Of a stretch of 63,345 bases of DNA, positions 44,298 to 53,151 are shown piece by piece. This DNA comes from CBFFRJ01 sp965644225. Lineage in GTDB: Bacteria; Pseudomonadota; Gammaproteobacteria; Enterobacterales; Enterobacteriaceae. Made by a program: the position numbers and the translations under genes. The notes below the pieces were generated by a model. It was not told where the DNA came from and ran no database searches. It was given only the letters and a program-made list of their open reading frames with translations. How positions within the stretch are numbered: position 1 is the stretch's first letter; every line of letters starts with the position of its first letter. The stretch is taken from contig NZ_CBFFRJ010000010.1 in assembly GCF_965644225.1 (NCBI RefSeq), positions 1 to 63,345 of the forward strand. The letters are read 5' to 3'.

Positions 44298-46622
44298 ATG
44301 AGGAAACCGCGTCTCTGGCGCTCCCGCTGGCTATGGCTGGCGGCAGCGCCATTTTTTCTGTGGCTGGGCGTCTGTCTGGCGGACAGAGCCTGGCCGTTGC
44401 CGCTCAACGAGGTTAATCCGGCGCGGGTGGTCGTCTCTGAAGATGGCACGCCGCTCTGGCGGTTTGCTGATGATGAAGGTATCTGGCGCTATCCGGTCTC
44501 TATCGAAGAAGTGTCGCCTCGTTATCTGGAAGCCCTTATTCAGTACGAAGATCGTTGGTTCTGGAAACATCCGGGGGTGAACCCGCTGTCGATTGCGCGT
44601 GCGGCCTGGCAGGACTTACGCGCAGGAAGGATTATCTCCGGGGGCAGCACCTTAACCATGCAGGTGGCACGCCTGCTTGAGCCGCATCCGCGTACCTTTG
44701 GCGGTAAGATTCGCCAGTTGTGGCGGGCTTTTCAGCTCGAATGGCATCTCTCCAAGCGTGAGATCCTGACGCTCTATCTGAATCGCGCACCCTTTGGCGG
44801 CACTTTGCAGGGGGTTGGCGCCGCGAGTTGGGTCTATCTGGGTAAATCCCCGGCCCAGCTGAGCTACGCCGAAGCGGCGCTGCTGGCGGTGCTGCCTCAG
44901 GCTCCCAGCCGCCTGCGCCCCGATCGCTGGTCAACGCGCGCGCAGGCCGCACGGGATAAGGTGCTCGATCGGATGGTCAGCCAGGGCGTGTGGAGCCAGA
45001 CGCAGGTGGCTGAATCCCGCGAAGAGCCCGTCTGGCTGGCGCCACGGCAAATGCCGCAACTGGCTCCGCTCTTCTCCCGCATGATGCTGAGCCAGAGCCC
45101 GGAGCTGAAAATTACCACCACTCTGGATGCCAGCCTGCAGCGTCAACTGGAAGCGCTGGCGATGAACCTGAAATCGCAGTTACCCCAGCGCAGTTCACTG
45201 GCGATTATCGTTGTTGATCATACCGACATGAAAGTGCGCGGCTGGGTGGGATCGCTGGATATTTCTGATGACAACCGCTTCGGTCATGTGGATATGGTCA
45301 CCGCTGTTCGCTCGCCAGGATCGGTACTCAAGCCTTTTATTTATGGTCTCGCCATGGATGAGGGACTGATCCACCCGGCATCGCTGTTACAGGACGTTCC
45401 CCGGCGTACAGGGGATTACCGGCCTGCAAACTTTGACAGCGGTTTTCATGGCCCGGTAAGCATGAGCGAGGCGCTGGTTCGTTCCCTTAACCTGCCCGCC
45501 GTTCAGGTGCTGGAAGCCTATGGGCCGAAAAAGTTTGCCGGTATGCTGCGTAACGCAGGCCTGCCGCTAACCCTGCCTCAGGGAGCAGATCCCAATTTGT
45601 CGCTGATCCTCGGTGGGGCGGGAGCGCGCCTTTCTGATATCACCGCGGCTTACAGCGCGTTTGCCCGCCAGGGTAAGGCCGGGAAACTGCGTTTACAGCC
45701 TGACGATCCACTTATCGAACGACCCTTAATGTCGCCTGGAGCCGCATGGATTATTCGCCGTATTCTGGCCAATGAGGCCCAGCCGTTACCGGATAACGCC
45801 TTACCCCGGGTGGTGCCGCTGGCATGGAAAACCGGAACCAGCTACGGTTACCGGGATGCCTGGGCGGTTGGGCTTAATGGGCGTTACGTGATGGCCGTAT
45901 GGACAGGCAGGCCGGATGGCACTCCCGTTGCCGGTCAGTTTGGTTTTGCCAGTGCGGTGCCGGTATTGAATCAGGTCAATAACCTGCTGCAACCGCACTC
46001 GGCGCTGGAGCAGGCTAAGTGGCCTGAAGATCCGCGGCCAGAATCGGTGAGCCGTGGGGTTATCTGCTGGCCGGGCGGTCAGAGCCTGCCTGATGGTGAC
46101 AGTAATTGTCGTCGTCGGCTCTCCACCTGGCTACTTGACGGCAGCCAGCCCCCCACGTTGCTGATACCGGAACAGGAAGGCGTGAAGGGCATACGTTTTC
46201 CAGTCTGGCTCAATGCCGGGGGACAGCGCGTGGCGGCTGATTGCCCGGATGCAAAGCAGAAAACGTTGATTGTCTGGCCGCTGCCTGTCGAACCCTGGCT
46301 GCCGGAGGCGGAGAAACGCGCAGCCCGGCTGCCGCCAGGTTCAACGCTTTGTCCCCCGCAGGATGAGAATGCGCCGCCGCCGCTTTTGTTGTCAGGTGTA
46401 CGGGAAGGGGCGGTGATTAAACGTCTGCCGGGGCAGGCGGTTGCCACATTACCGGTTCTGGCAACGGGAGGAGAGGGGCAGCGCTGGTGGTTTTTAAACG
46501 GCGAGCCCTTCGCTTCCCATTCGTCGCTGTTAAGTCTTAAACTTGATAAGTCTGGTGAATATCAATTATTGGTTATGGACGACGCCGGACAGGTACAGGC
46601 GGTGCAGTTTGCGATGCAATAA
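44298..46622 (+). CDS. pbpC: Penicillin-binding protein 1C (PbpC)
   Basis: PbpC is a bifunctional class A penicillin-binding protein anchored by one N-terminal membrane segment (about 11-30). The glycosyltransferase domain has EDRWFWKHPGV and GGSTLTMQVARLL. The transpeptidase domain has SPGSVLKP (active serine), SLN and KTGTS. A C-terminal extension (BiPBP-C type) follows. The ATG at 44298 lies one base after the yfhM stop and gives 774 residues. A TTG at 44283 inside yfhM is open in frame but less likely. Confidence 0.94.
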   Translation: MRKPRLWRSRWLWLAAAPFFLWLGVCLADRAWPLPLNEVNPARVVVSEDGTPLWRFADDEGIWRYPVSIEEVSPRYLEALIQYEDRWFWKHPGVNPLSIARAAWQDLRAGRIISGGSTLTMQVARLLEPHPRTFGGKIRQLWRAFQLEWHLSKREILTLYLNRAPFGGTLQGVGAASWVYLGKSPAQLSYAEAALLAVLPQAPSRLRPDRWSTRAQAARDKVLDRMVSQGVWSQTQVAESREEPVWLAPRQMPQLAPLFSRMMLSQSPELKITTTLDASLQRQLEALAMNLKSQLPQRSSLAIIVVDHTDMKVRGWVGSLDISDDNRFGHVDMVTAVRSPGSVLKPFIYGLAMDEGLIHPASLLQDVPRRTGDYRPANFDSGFHGPVSMSEALVRSLNLPAVQVLEAYGPKKFAGMLRNAGLPLTLPQGADPNLSLILGGAGARLSDITAAYSAFARQGKAGKLRLQPDDPLIERPLMSPGAAWIIRRILANEAQPLPDNALPRVVPLAWKTGTSYGYRDAWAVGLNGRYVMAVWTGRPDGTPVAGQFGFASAVPVLNQVNNLLQPHSALEQAKWPEDPRPESVSRGVICWPGGQSLPDGDSNCRRRLSTWLLDGSQPPTLLIPEQEGVKGIRFPVWLNAGGQRVAADCPDAKQKTLIVWPLPVEPWLPEAEKRAARLPPGSTLCPPQDENAPPPLLLSGVREGAVIKRLPGQAVATLPVLATGGEGQRWWFLNGEPFASHSSLLSLKLDKSGEYQLLVMDDAGQVQAVQFAMQ

Positions 46623-46696
46623 TGTGCAGATTAAATGGCTTAATGGATGATGTTGCTAAAGCTCGTCTTATTTTACAAAAATGTTACCTATATCCA

Positions 46697-46725
46697 TAGG
46701 CAATAGCCGTATCGCTCATTATAAT
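46697..46725 (+). promoter_or_regulatory. Promoter of ndk
   Basis: -35 TAGGCA (46697-46702), 17-base spacer, -10 TATAAT (46720-46725). Transcripts from here would carry a leader of about 170 bases that includes the whole ERIC element. Confidence 0.55.
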
Positions 46726-46743
46726 CCGCGCCAGGTCATACGT

Positions 46744-46877
46744 GTACATACCCTAAATAATTCGCGTTGCATGAAGGCGGCAACGCAGCGAATCCCAGGA
46801 GCTTACTGGAGTAAGTGACTGGGATGAGTGAGGAAAGCCAACGCACAGGCAACGTGAAGTATGACGGGTATATGTAC
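46744..46877 (+). repeat. ERIC element upstream of ndk
   Basis: All landmarks of an ERIC unit are seen: terminal inverted repeats (GTACATACCC at 46744-46753 and GGGTATATGTAC at 46866-46877), AATAATTCGCGTTGC, AAGGCGGCAACGCAG, the primer region CCAGGAGCTTACTGG, AAGTGACTGGGATGAGTGAG and GCCAACGCACAGGCAACGTGAAG. It ends 28 bases before the ndk start. Confidence 0.93.
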
Positions 46878-46905
46878 GACAACAGAACAACTTACAGGGG
46901 TTAAC

Positions 46906-47337
46906 ATGGCTATTGAACGTACTTTCTCTATCATCAAGCCGAATGCAGTCGCAAAAAACGTTATCGGTAGCATCTTTGCGCGTTTTGAAGCCGCGGGTTT
47001 TAAAATTGTTGGTACTAAAATGCTGCACCTGAGCGTTGAGCAGGCGCAGGGTTTCTACGCTGAGCACGATGGCAAACCTTTCTTTGACGGCCTGGTCGCG
47101 TTTATGACTTCCGGCCCGATTGTGGTCTCAGTGCTGGAAAGCGAAAATGCAGTACAGCGTCATCGCGACCTGCTGGGCGCGACTAACCCGGCGAACGCAC
47201 TGGCGGGTACGCTGCGTGCCGACTATGCTGATAGCTTCACCGAAAACGGCACCCATGGTTCTGATTCCGTTGAATCCGCCGCGCGCGAAATCGCTTACTT
47301 CTTCGCCGAAGGCGAAGTTTGCCCGCGTACGCGTTAA
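46906..47337 (+). CDS. ndk: Nucleoside diphosphate kinase Ndk
   Basis: Ndk balances nucleoside triphosphates through a phosphohistidine. The ATG at 46906 (MAIERTFSIIKPNAV) follows AGGGG and gives 143 residues. The active-site motif NGTHGSDSVESA carries the phosphorylated histidine. An in-frame ATG at 46861 lies inside the ERIC element and would add 15 residues with no family counterpart; it is rejected. Confidence 0.97.
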   Translation: MAIERTFSIIKPNAVAKNVIGSIFARFEAAGFKIVGTKMLHLSVEQAQGFYAEHDGKPFFDGLVAFMTSGPIVVSVLESENAVQRHRDLLGATNPANALAGTLRADYADSFTENGTHGSDSVESAAREIAYFFAEGEVCPRTR

Positions 47338-47348
47338 TCTGCTGAGCA

Positions 47349-47376
47349 AAGTGTAAAGACATTTACACTTTTATTT
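47349..47376 (+). terminator. First terminator after ndk
   Basis: Perfect 9-bp stem AAGTGTAAA / TTTACACTT with loop GACA, then TTATTT, 12 bases after the ndk stop. Confidence 0.8.
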
Positions 47377-47428
47377 CGTCAATGCCGCGTGCAATCGTGG
47401 TATCCGGACCGCAGAATTTGTACAATGC

Positions 47429-47473
47429 AGCGCCCCGACAGAAGCTGATGCTTTACCGGGGCGCTTCTTTTTT
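47429..47473 (+). terminator. Second terminator between ndk and rlmN
   Basis: 9-bp stem AGCGCCCCG / CGGGGCGCT enclosing an inner AAGC-TGAT-GCTT hairpin, followed by TCTTTTTT. TACAAT at 47421-47426 just before it could be a -10 of an rlmN promoter, in which case the hairpin would lie at the start of that transcript. Confidence 0.75.
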
Positions 47474-47524
47474 CAATCACCCTCCAGGGGCCATAACGTG
47501 TAACAACGAGGCCGGAATACAAAT

Positions 47525-48691
47525 ATGTCTGAACAGATTGTCACGCCTGAAAATGTCGCACTGACGACACCCAATAAAGATGCAAAAATCAACTTGCTGG
47601 ATTTGAACCGTCAGCAGATGCGCGAGTTTTTCAAAAATTTAGGCGAAAAACCCTTCCGCGCCGATCAGGTGATGAAGTGGATGTACCATTATTGCAGCGA
47701 CGACTTTGATGATATGACTGATATCAACAAAGTGCTGCGCAATAAGCTCAAGGAAGTGGCGGAGATCCGCGCACCGGAAGTCGTGGAAGAGCAGCGTTCA
47801 TCTGATGGCACCATCAAATGGGCGATTGCCGTTGGCGATCAGCGCGTTGAAACGGTCTATATCCCTGAGGACGATCGCGCCACATTGTGCGTCTCCTCGC
47901 AGGTCGGCTGTGCGCTGGAATGTAAATTCTGCTCAACGGCACAGCAGGGCTTTAACCGTAACCTGAAAGTGTCAGAAATTATTGGCCAGGTCTGGCGTGC
48001 GGCGAAAATCATTGGCGCGGCAAAAGTGACCGGTCAACGTCCCATCACCAACGTGGTGATGATGGGGATGGGGGAGCCGCTGCTCAACCTGACTAACGTC
48101 GTCCCCGCGATGGAGATCATGCTGGATGATTTTGGCTTTGGTCTGTCTAAACGTCGTGTAACACTTTCTACCTCCGGCGTGGTGCCTGCGCTGGATAAAC
48201 TTGGCGACATGATCGACGTGGCGCTGGCGATTTCTCTGCATGCGCCGAACGATGAGATCCGTGACGAAATTGTGCCGGTCAATAAAAAGTACAATATCGC
48301 CATGTTCCTGGATGCTGTTCGCCGTTACCTGGAGAAATCCAATGCGAATCAGGGCCGTGTCACCATTGAGTATGTCATGCTCGATCACATTAACGATGGT
48401 ACAGAGCACGCTCATCAGTTGGCCGAGCTGCTGAAAGATACGCCATGTAAGATCAACCTGATCCCATGGAACCCCTTCCCGGGCGCGCCTTATGGTCGTA
48501 GCTCCAACAGCCGTATCGATCGTTTCTCCAAGGTTCTGATGGAGTACGGTTTTACCACCATCGTGCGTAAAACCCGTGGTGATGATATTGATGCCGCCTG
48601 CGGCCAGTTAGCGGGTGATGTAATTGACAGAACGAAGCGCAGTATCCGTAAACGTATGCAGGGCGAGGCGATTGCGGTGAAAGCAATCTAA
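47525..48691 (+). CDS. rlmN: Dual-specificity RNA methyltransferase RlmN
   Basis: RlmN is a radical-SAM enzyme that makes m2A2503 in 23S rRNA and m2A37 in some tRNAs. The 388-residue protein has the radical-SAM cluster cysteines 129, 133 and 136 (CALECKFC), the methyl-carrying cysteine in ACGQLAGDV near 359 and the preceding conserved Cys in ATLCVSSQ. It matches E. coli throughout, with a slightly longer N-terminus. Confidence 0.96.
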   Translation: MSEQIVTPENVALTTPNKDAKINLLDLNRQQMREFFKNLGEKPFRADQVMKWMYHYCSDDFDDMTDINKVLRNKLKEVAEIRAPEVVEEQRSSDGTIKWAIAVGDQRVETVYIPEDDRATLCVSSQVGCALECKFCSTAQQGFNRNLKVSEIIGQVWRAAKIIGAAKVTGQRPITNVVMMGMGEPLLNLTNVVPAMEIMLDDFGFGLSKRRVTLSTSGVVPALDKLGDMIDVALAISLHAPNDEIRDEIVPVNKKYNIAMFLDAVRRYLEKSNANQGRVTIEYVMLDHINDGTEHAHQLAELLKDTPCKINLIPWNPFPGAPYGRSSNSRIDRFSKVLMEYGFTTIVRKTRGDDIDAACGQLAGDVIDRTKRSIRKRMQGEAIAVKAI

Positions 48692-48854
48692 TCATTTATG
48701 CGTCGCGGGAGAGTAAATGACCGCGGCGCATAATTATGCTGAATAAATCGCCGGCAACGACTTGTGTGGTCAATAATTACGGTGCGTTTCTCCTGACTTT
48801 AAGGCAGTATGTAATGATGGAACAACGGCTTAGCAAATGGGCTGAAAGCTGTTC

Positions 48855-48886
48855 TGTCATGACTGGCCTGACAGTCTTATACTGTC
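48855..48886 (+). promoter_or_regulatory. Promoter of rodZ with dyad over the -10
   Basis: -35 TGTCAT (48855-48860), 17-base spacer, -10 TATACT (48878-48883). The inverted repeat GACAGT-N5-ACTGTC (48870-48886) spans the -10 element and could be bound by a regulator. The rest of the 290-base gap after rlmN shows no gene. Confidence 0.65.
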
Positions 48887-48981
48887 GGTCTAAGTTTTTT
48901 TGACCCAGATTTTTCGCGGCGCGCCAGGCAATGGCCGAACACGCGCATGAACCTTAAAACACGTACCAGCAGTTGTAGCGA

Positions 48982-49971
48982 ATGAATACTGAAGCCACTA
49001 ACGAACAACATGAAGCACAAACCACAGGCGTTCGTCTGCGCAACGCCCGTGAACAACTAGGACTCAGCCAACAGGTGGTTGCCGAGCGCCTGTGTCTGAA
49101 AGTCTCCACGGTTCGCGATATTGAAGACGATAAGGCACCTGCCGATCTGGCTTCAACATTCCTGCGTGGTTACATCCGCTCCTATGCACGTCTGGTGCAT
49201 ATCCCGGAAGAAGAACTGCTGCCGATGATTGAGAAGCAGGCGCCAGTCCGGGCGGCGAAAGTGGCCCCGATGCAGACATATGCGTTGGGTAAGCGCCGCA
49301 AAAAGCGCGATGGCTGGTTAATGAGTTTTACCTGGCTGGTACTGTTTGTGGTGATTGGCCTGACGGGTGCATGGTGGTGGCAGAATCACAAGGCTCAGCA
49401 GGAAGAGATCAGCACCATGGCCGATCAGTCTTCAGCCGAGCTGAACGCCAGCGGTGAAGGGCAGAATGTGCCGCTGAACAATGACACAGCGACAGCGCCA
49501 GCCGAAGTTCAGGACAGCGCCTCGACGCCGATTGAAGCGCCAGCGCCGACAACGCCTTCTTCAGCGCCAGCGTCAACGGTGAATAACAACCTGGTGGTTT
49601 CGCCATCTCAGGCTCCCGTTCCCCAGAACGCTGAAGCTCAACCTTCAACCACTGCAAATAATACCGCACTGCCGACCAGCCAGGCTGATGTTGCAGCGCC
49701 ATCGGCTGACAGCGCGACACTGGTGATGCATTTTACTGATGACTGCTGGCTGGAAGTGGCTGACTCAACGGGTAAAAAGCTCTTCAGCGGCACCCAGCGT
49801 AAAGATGCGACTCTGAATTTAAACGGCCAGGCACCGTACAAACTTAAAATTGGCGCACCTGCTGCCGTTCAGATTCAGTATCAGGGAAAACCTGTCGATC
49901 TGAGCCGCTTTATCAGAACTAACCAGGTTGCACGTTTGACCCTCAATGCCGAACAATCAGTCGTACAGTAA
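48982..49971 (+). CDS. rodZ: Cytoskeletal protein RodZ
   Basis: RodZ links the MreB cytoskeleton to the cell-wall elongation machine. The 329-residue protein has an N-terminal Xre-type helix-turn-helix that binds MreB (about 15-85), a basic juxtamembrane run (GKRRKKRDG), one membrane segment at about 112-132, a low-complexity Ala/Pro/Thr/Ser linker in the periplasm and a C-terminal DUF4115 domain (CWLEVADSTGKKLFSG). It begins the rodZ-ispG-hisS-yfgM-bamB-der run. Confidence 0.96.
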   Translation: MNTEATNEQHEAQTTGVRLRNAREQLGLSQQVVAERLCLKVSTVRDIEDDKAPADLASTFLRGYIRSYARLVHIPEEELLPMIEKQAPVRAAKVAPMQTYALGKRRKKRDGWLMSFTWLVLFVVIGLTGAWWWQNHKAQQEEISTMADQSSAELNASGEGQNVPLNNDTATAPAEVQDSASTPIEAPAPTTPSSAPASTVNNNLVVSPSQAPVPQNAEAQPSTTANNTALPTSQADVAAPSADSATLVMHFTDDCWLEVADSTGKKLFSGTQRKDATLNLNGQAPYKLKIGAPAAVQIQYQGKPVDLSRFIRTNQVARLTLNAEQSVVQ

Positions 49972-49997
49972 CAGACGGGCAACGCGGGAGATTTTTC

Positions 49998-51116
49998 ATG
50001 CATAACCAGGCTCCGATTCAACGTCGGAAATCGAAACGGATCTACGTTGGTAATGTGCCGATTGGCGATGGCGCCCCTATTGCCGTGCAGTCGATGACGA
50101 ACACCCGTACCACAGATGTAGAAGCGACAGTTAACCAAATCAAAGCGCTTGAGCGCGTTGGCGCGGATATTGTTCGCGTCTCCGTCCCTACGATGGATGC
50201 GGCTGAAGCCTTTAAATTGATCAAACAGCAGGTGAGTGTTCCGCTCGTGGCGGACATTCACTTCGACTATCGCATTGCGCTTAAGGTGGCCGAATACGGC
50301 GTTGACTGTTTGCGCATTAACCCGGGCAACATTGGCAATGAAGAGCGTATTCGTTCAGTTGTTGATTGCGCGCGCGACAGAAATATCCCTATCCGTATCG
50401 GTGTCAACGCAGGTTCTCTGGAAAAAGATCTGCAGGAAAAATACGGCGAGCCTACGCCGCAGGCCTTGCTGGAATCAGCGATGCGTCATGTTGATCATCT
50501 GGATCGTCTGAACTTCGATCAATTCAAAGTCAGCGTCAAAGCCTCCGATGTTTTCCTTGCCGTTGAATCTTACCGTCTGCTGGCAAAACAGATCGATCAA
50601 CCCCTGCATCTGGGGATCACTGAAGCCGGTGGAGCGCGTGCGGGTGCGGTGAAATCGGCGATTGGTCTGGGATTGTTGCTGTCTGAAGGCATCGGCGACA
50701 CCCTGCGTATTTCTCTGGCGGCCGATCCGGTCGAAGAGATCAAAGTGGGCTTTGATATCCTGAAATCGCTGCGTATTCGTGCGCGCGGTATCAACTTTAT
50801 CGCCTGCCCAACCTGCTCCCGTCAGGAGTTCGACGTCATCGGCACCGTCAATGCACTTGAGCAGCGACTGGAAGATATTATTACCCCGATGGACGTGTCG
50901 ATCATTGGCTGCGTGGTGAACGGTCCGGGTGAAGCACTGGTTTCCACCCTTGGCGTCACCGGCGGTAACAAGAAAAGCGGCCTCTACGAAGATGGCGTGC
51001 GTAAAGACAGGCTGGACAACAATGATATGATTACGCAGCTTGAAGCGCGCATTCGCGCCAAGGCCTCAATTCTGGACGAAGCAAAGCGTATTGATGTCCA
51101 TCTGGTAGAAAAATAA
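49998..51116 (+). CDS. ispG: HMBPP synthase IspG
   Basis: IspG (GcpE) converts MEcPP to HMBPP in the isoprenoid MEP pathway, using a [4Fe-4S] cluster. The 372 residues equal E. coli. Cluster ligands are the two cysteines of ACPTCSRQEFD (270, 273), Cys305 (GCVVNGPGE) and Glu312. It depends on the Fe-S machinery encoded earlier in this window. Confidence 0.97.
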   Translation: MHNQAPIQRRKSKRIYVGNVPIGDGAPIAVQSMTNTRTTDVEATVNQIKALERVGADIVRVSVPTMDAAEAFKLIKQQVSVPLVADIHFDYRIALKVAEYGVDCLRINPGNIGNEERIRSVVDCARDRNIPIRIGVNAGSLEKDLQEKYGEPTPQALLESAMRHVDHLDRLNFDQFKVSVKASDVFLAVESYRLLAKQIDQPLHLGITEAGGARAGAVKSAIGLGLLLSEGIGDTLRISLAADPVEEIKVGFDILKSLRIRARGINFIACPTCSRQEFDVIGTVNALEQRLEDIITPMDVSIIGCVVNGPGEALVSTLGVTGGNKKSGLYEDGVRKDRLDNNDMITQLEARIRAKASILDEAKRIDVHLVEK

Positions 51117-51209
51117 CGTGATGGGAAGCGGTTGGCTTCCCGTGTATCATGAGCCCGCAAGGCCTGGCGCCTTGAGGGTTTATTTTTTGCATTCATAAAG
51201 AGAATAAAC
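51117..51209 (+). other. Hairpins in the ispG-hisS gap
   Basis: Two stem-loops occupy this gap: GGGAAGC / GCTTCCC (51123-51129 and 51135-51141) and CAAGGC / GCCTTG (51158-51163 and 51169-51174). The second is followed by AGGGTTTATTTTTT, so partial termination before hisS is possible. Confidence 0.5.
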
Positions 51210-52484
51210 GTGGCAAAAAACATTCAAGCCATTCGCGGCATGAACGATTATCTGCCTGCCGATACCGCGATCTGGCAGCGCATTGAAGGCAGCCTGAAGA
51301 GCGTGCTCGGTAGCTACGGTTACAGTGAAATTCGTTTGCCGATTGTAGAGCAGACCCCGTTATTCAAACGCGCAATCGGTGAAGTGACCGACGTGGTTGA
51401 GAAAGAGATGTATACCTTTGAAGACCGCAATGGCGATAGCCTGACGCTGCGTCCTGAGGGTACTGCGGGCTGTGTACGCGCCGGCATCGAGCATGGTCTT
51501 CTGTACAATCAGGAACAGCGTTTGTGGTACATCGGGCCGATGTTCCGCCACGAACGTCCGCAAAAAGGGCGTTATCGCCAGTTCCATCAGTTGGGTGCCG
51601 AAGTCTTTGGTCTGCAAGGCCCGGACATTGACGCTGAGCTTATCATGCTGACCGCACGCTGGTGGCGCGAGCTGGGTATTTTTGACCACGTGCGTCTTGA
51701 ACTGAATTCCATCGGTTCGCTGGATGCCCGTGCTAAATACCGCGAAGCGCTGGTGGCTTACCTGGAGCAGTACCAGGATAAGCTGGATGAAGATTGCAAG
51801 CGCCGGATGTACACCAACCCGCTGCGTGTGCTGGACTCCAAAAACCCTGACGTTCAGGCATTGCTGAATGATGCGCCTGCGCTGGGTGATTATCTGGACG
51901 AGGATTCTAAAGCTCACTTTGCCGGACTCTGTGCTTTCCTTGATGCGGCAGGTATCAGCTATACCGTCAATCAGCGTCTGGTTCGTGGTCTCGATTATTA
52001 CAACCGTACTGTTTTTGAGTGGGTCACCAGCAGTCTTGGCTCACAAGGAACAGTATGTGCCGGTGGCCGCTATGACGGGCTTGTGGAGCAACTCGGTGGT
52101 CGCGCGACCCCGGCTGTTGGCTTCGCGATGGGCCTTGAGCGACTTGTTTTATTAGTTCAGGCAGTTAATCCGGAATTTAAAGCAGAATCTGTTGTCGATA
52201 TATACCTGGTAGCGTCAGGCGAGAATACGCAGTCTGCTGCAATGCAGCTGGCTGAAAAGGTACGCGATGCGTTTCCTGGTATTAAGCTGATGACTAACCA
52301 CGGCGGTGGGAATTTTAAAAAGCAGTTTGCCCGTGCCGATAAGTGGGGCGCTAAGCTTGCACTGGTGCTGGGTGAATCTGAAATCGCCGACGGCAACGTT
52401 GTTGTGAAGGATTTACGCTCTGGTGAGCAAAATACGGTAACGCAGGACAGCGTTGCGGCGCATTTGCGCACACTACTGGGCTAA
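51210..52484 (+). CDS. hisS: Histidyl-tRNA synthetase HisS
   Basis: HisS is a class II synthetase of 424 residues. Motif 2 (RHERPQKGRYRQFHQLG), the histidine-specific loop LVRGLDYYNRTVFEW and motif 3 (GFAMGLERLV) are present, followed by the anticodon-binding domain. The start codon is GTG, as in E. coli. Confidence 0.97.
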   Translation: MAKNIQAIRGMNDYLPADTAIWQRIEGSLKSVLGSYGYSEIRLPIVEQTPLFKRAIGEVTDVVEKEMYTFEDRNGDSLTLRPEGTAGCVRAGIEHGLLYNQEQRLWYIGPMFRHERPQKGRYRQFHQLGAEVFGLQGPDIDAELIMLTARWWRELGIFDHVRLELNSIGSLDARAKYREALVAYLEQYQDKLDEDCKRRMYTNPLRVLDSKNPDVQALLNDAPALGDYLDEDSKAHFAGLCAFLDAAGISYTVNQRLVRGLDYYNRTVFEWVTSSLGSQGTVCAGGRYDGLVEQLGGRATPAVGFAMGLERLVLLVQAVNPEFKAESVVDIYLVASGENTQSAAMQLAEKVRDAFPGIKLMTNHGGGNFKKQFARADKWGAKLALVLGESEIADGNVVVKDLRSGEQNTVTQDSVAAHLRTLLG

Positions 52485-52520
52485 TCTCCCCGGTGAATTA
52501 TCGTTAAGGAGAAGGACTGC

Positions 52521-53141
52521 GTGGAAATTTACGAGAACGAAAACGACCAGGTAGACGCAATTAAGCGCTTCTTTGCTGAGAATGGCAAAGCGCTGGCCGT
52601 TGGGGTTATTTTAGGTGTCGGGGCGTTGGTTGGCTGGCGTTACTGGACGAGTCATCAAACCGAATCAGCGCAATCGTCTTCTGCGACGTATGAACGGGTT
52701 GTTTCTGCTTTAAAGGCAGACAAACCTGAAACGCTGGCGTCAGCCGAGAAGTTTGCTGCGGAAAATAAAAACACCTACGGTGCGCTGGCATCACTTGAAC
52801 TGGCGCAACAGTTTGTTGATCGTAATGAACTGGAGAAAGCTGCTGCCCAGTTGCAGCAAGGGCTTGCCGCCACCAGTGATGAAAATCTTAAAGGTATGAT
52901 TAATATTCGTCTTGCCCGTATCCAGGTCCAGCTCAAGCAGCAGGATGTGGCGCTGAAAACGCTGGATAGCGTGAAAGGTGAAGGCTGGGCGGCGATTGTT
53001 GCCGATCTGCGCGGCGAAGCGCTGCTGAGCAAAGGCGACAAACAAGGTGCGCGCACCGCGTGGGAAAGTGGCGTTAAAAATAATGCTTCCCCGGCGTTGA
53101 GTGAAATGATGCAGATGAAAATCAATAATTTGTCCATCTAA
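52521..53141 (+). CDS. yfgM: SecYEG ancillary chaperone YfgM
   Basis: YfgM is an inner-membrane protein that associates with SecYEG and PpiD and helps hand over exported proteins. The 206-residue protein has one membrane segment at about 22-40 and a periplasmic TPR-like domain (LASLELAQQFVDRNELEKAAAQLQQGL). The start is GTG after AAGGAGAAGGA. It lies 10 bases before bamB. Confidence 0.94.
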   Translation: MEIYENENDQVDAIKRFFAENGKALAVGVILGVGALVGWRYWTSHQTESAQSSSATYERVVSALKADKPETLASAEKFAAENKNTYGALASLELAQQFVDRNELEKAAAQLQQGLAATSDENLKGMINIRLARIQVQLKQQDVALKTLDSVKGEGWAAIVADLRGEALLSKGDKQGARTAWESGVKNNASPALSEMMQMKINNLSI

Positions 53142-53151
53142 GAGGGACCCG

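Noticed and set aside
46861..46905. N-terminal extension of Ndk from an ATG in the ERIC element
   Set aside because: The Ndk family starts at MAIERTF; the ATG at 46906 has the proper ribosome site.
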